5,255 bases of DNA, taken from contig JAYSVN010000028.1 in assembly GCA_043718505.1 (NCBI GenBank), positions 1 through 5,255 of the forward strand, given 5' to 3'. The notes below the pieces were generated by a model. The model saw only the letters and a program-made list of their open reading frames with translations. It ran no database searches and was not told where the DNA came from. This stretch comes from JAGOSA01 sp043718505 (GTDB taxonomy: Bacteria > Patescibacteriota > Minisyncoccia > Phycocordibacterales > UBA9973). Positions 5,026-5,255 of this stretch are shown here, piece after piece. Each line of letters begins with the position of its first letter. Position 1 is the first letter of the stretch. The position numbers and the translations under genes are program-made.

Positions 5026-5255
5026 TTAACTCACACTCGCCATACCGGCGCTAATTTCTGATATTTCCTGCGTGATCGACGATTGGCGGGCTTTGTTGAA
5101 GACGAGGGTGAGCTCGTCGATGATCTCGCCTGCCGCATCGGTCGCATTCTTCATGGCCACCATTCTTGATGACTGCTCGCTCGCCATTGATTCGAGGAGC
5201 ATTTGGTAAATGTGCATGCGGGAAAGTTCTTCGATCAAGTTTATCACAAGCGACT
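5026..5255 (-). CDS. atpG: F-type ATP synthase gamma subunit, C-terminal 75 residues; 5' end outside window
   Basis: Gamma is the central rotor shaft of F1, and its C-terminal helix runs up through the alpha3beta3 ring. The visible part matches the family's C-terminal end: QMLLESMASEQSSRMVAMKNA followed by AGEIIDELTLVFNKARQ and the closing ITQEISEISAG. The frame is open to the window edge, and a GTG at 5247 is internal, not a start. The usual final alanine after the last glycine is methionine here, a small deviation. Its TAA is followed after five bases by the ATG of the 190-residue gene instead of by atpD, so the gene order departs from the common atpA-atpG-atpD-atpC. The upstream operon genes and the operon promoter are not in the window. 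Confidence 0.96.
   Translation of the reverse strand, partial: SLVINLIEELSRMHIYQMLLESMASEQSSRMVAMKNATDAAGEIIDELTLVFNKARQSSITQEISEISAGMASVS

Noticed and set aside
1..5255. CRISPR array, tRNA/rRNA, insertion sequence or attachment site
   Set aside because: No spaced direct repeats, cloverleaf, terminal inverted repeats or transposase-like protein were seen by eye on either strand.

Overview
This is a bacterial window with compact gene spacing and standard stop codons; a TGA directly followed by a strong terminator closes one gene, which argues against TGA recoding. Its core is the 3' half of an F-type ATP synthase operon on the minus strand: the end of atpG, an unrecognised 190-residue gene, atpD (beta) and, after a 388-nt interruption, atpC (epsilon). 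The style of the proteins, the small AT-rich unknown genes wedged between conserved ones, and the lack of clear Shine-Dalgarno sites suggest an uncultured lineage such as Patescibacteria/CPR. That placement is inference and cannot be proved from this window.

Layout, left to right. Positions 1-711 (+) hold the catalytic C-terminal part of an S9 (prolyl oligopeptidase family) serine peptidase, cut by the window edge. It converges on, and overlaps by 56 bp, trhO (656-1615, -), a rhodanese-type tRNA U34 hydroxylase. The likely trhO terminator lies inside the peptidase reading frame. A short divergent promoter region (1616-1700) separates trhO from an orphan 159-residue gene (1701-2180, +). A palindromic, probably bidirectional, terminator (2183-2206) sits between that gene and the convergent atpC (2223-2702, -).

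Between atpC and atpD lies a 76-residue two-helix membrane protein gene on the opposite strand (2741-2971). It has its own consensus-like promoter, whose -35 box covers the atpC start codon, and its own rho-independent terminator. Then come atpD (3091-4443, -), the 190-residue gene (4448-5020, -) fitted between atpD and atpG with only 4-5 nt on either side, and the last 75 codons of atpG.

Gamma, beta and epsilon form the rotor/catalytic part of F1: beta carries the catalytic sites, gamma is the central shaft, and epsilon is the rotor-bound regulator, here retaining a match to the known epsilon ATP-binding motif. The 190-residue protein is arranged to be co-translated with gamma and beta, and is the best candidate in the window for something undescribed. 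The membrane-protein gene antisense to the atpD-atpC gap is the second. By hand counts of sample 60-base rows, the unknown genes are about 33-37% G+C against about 55% in atpD.
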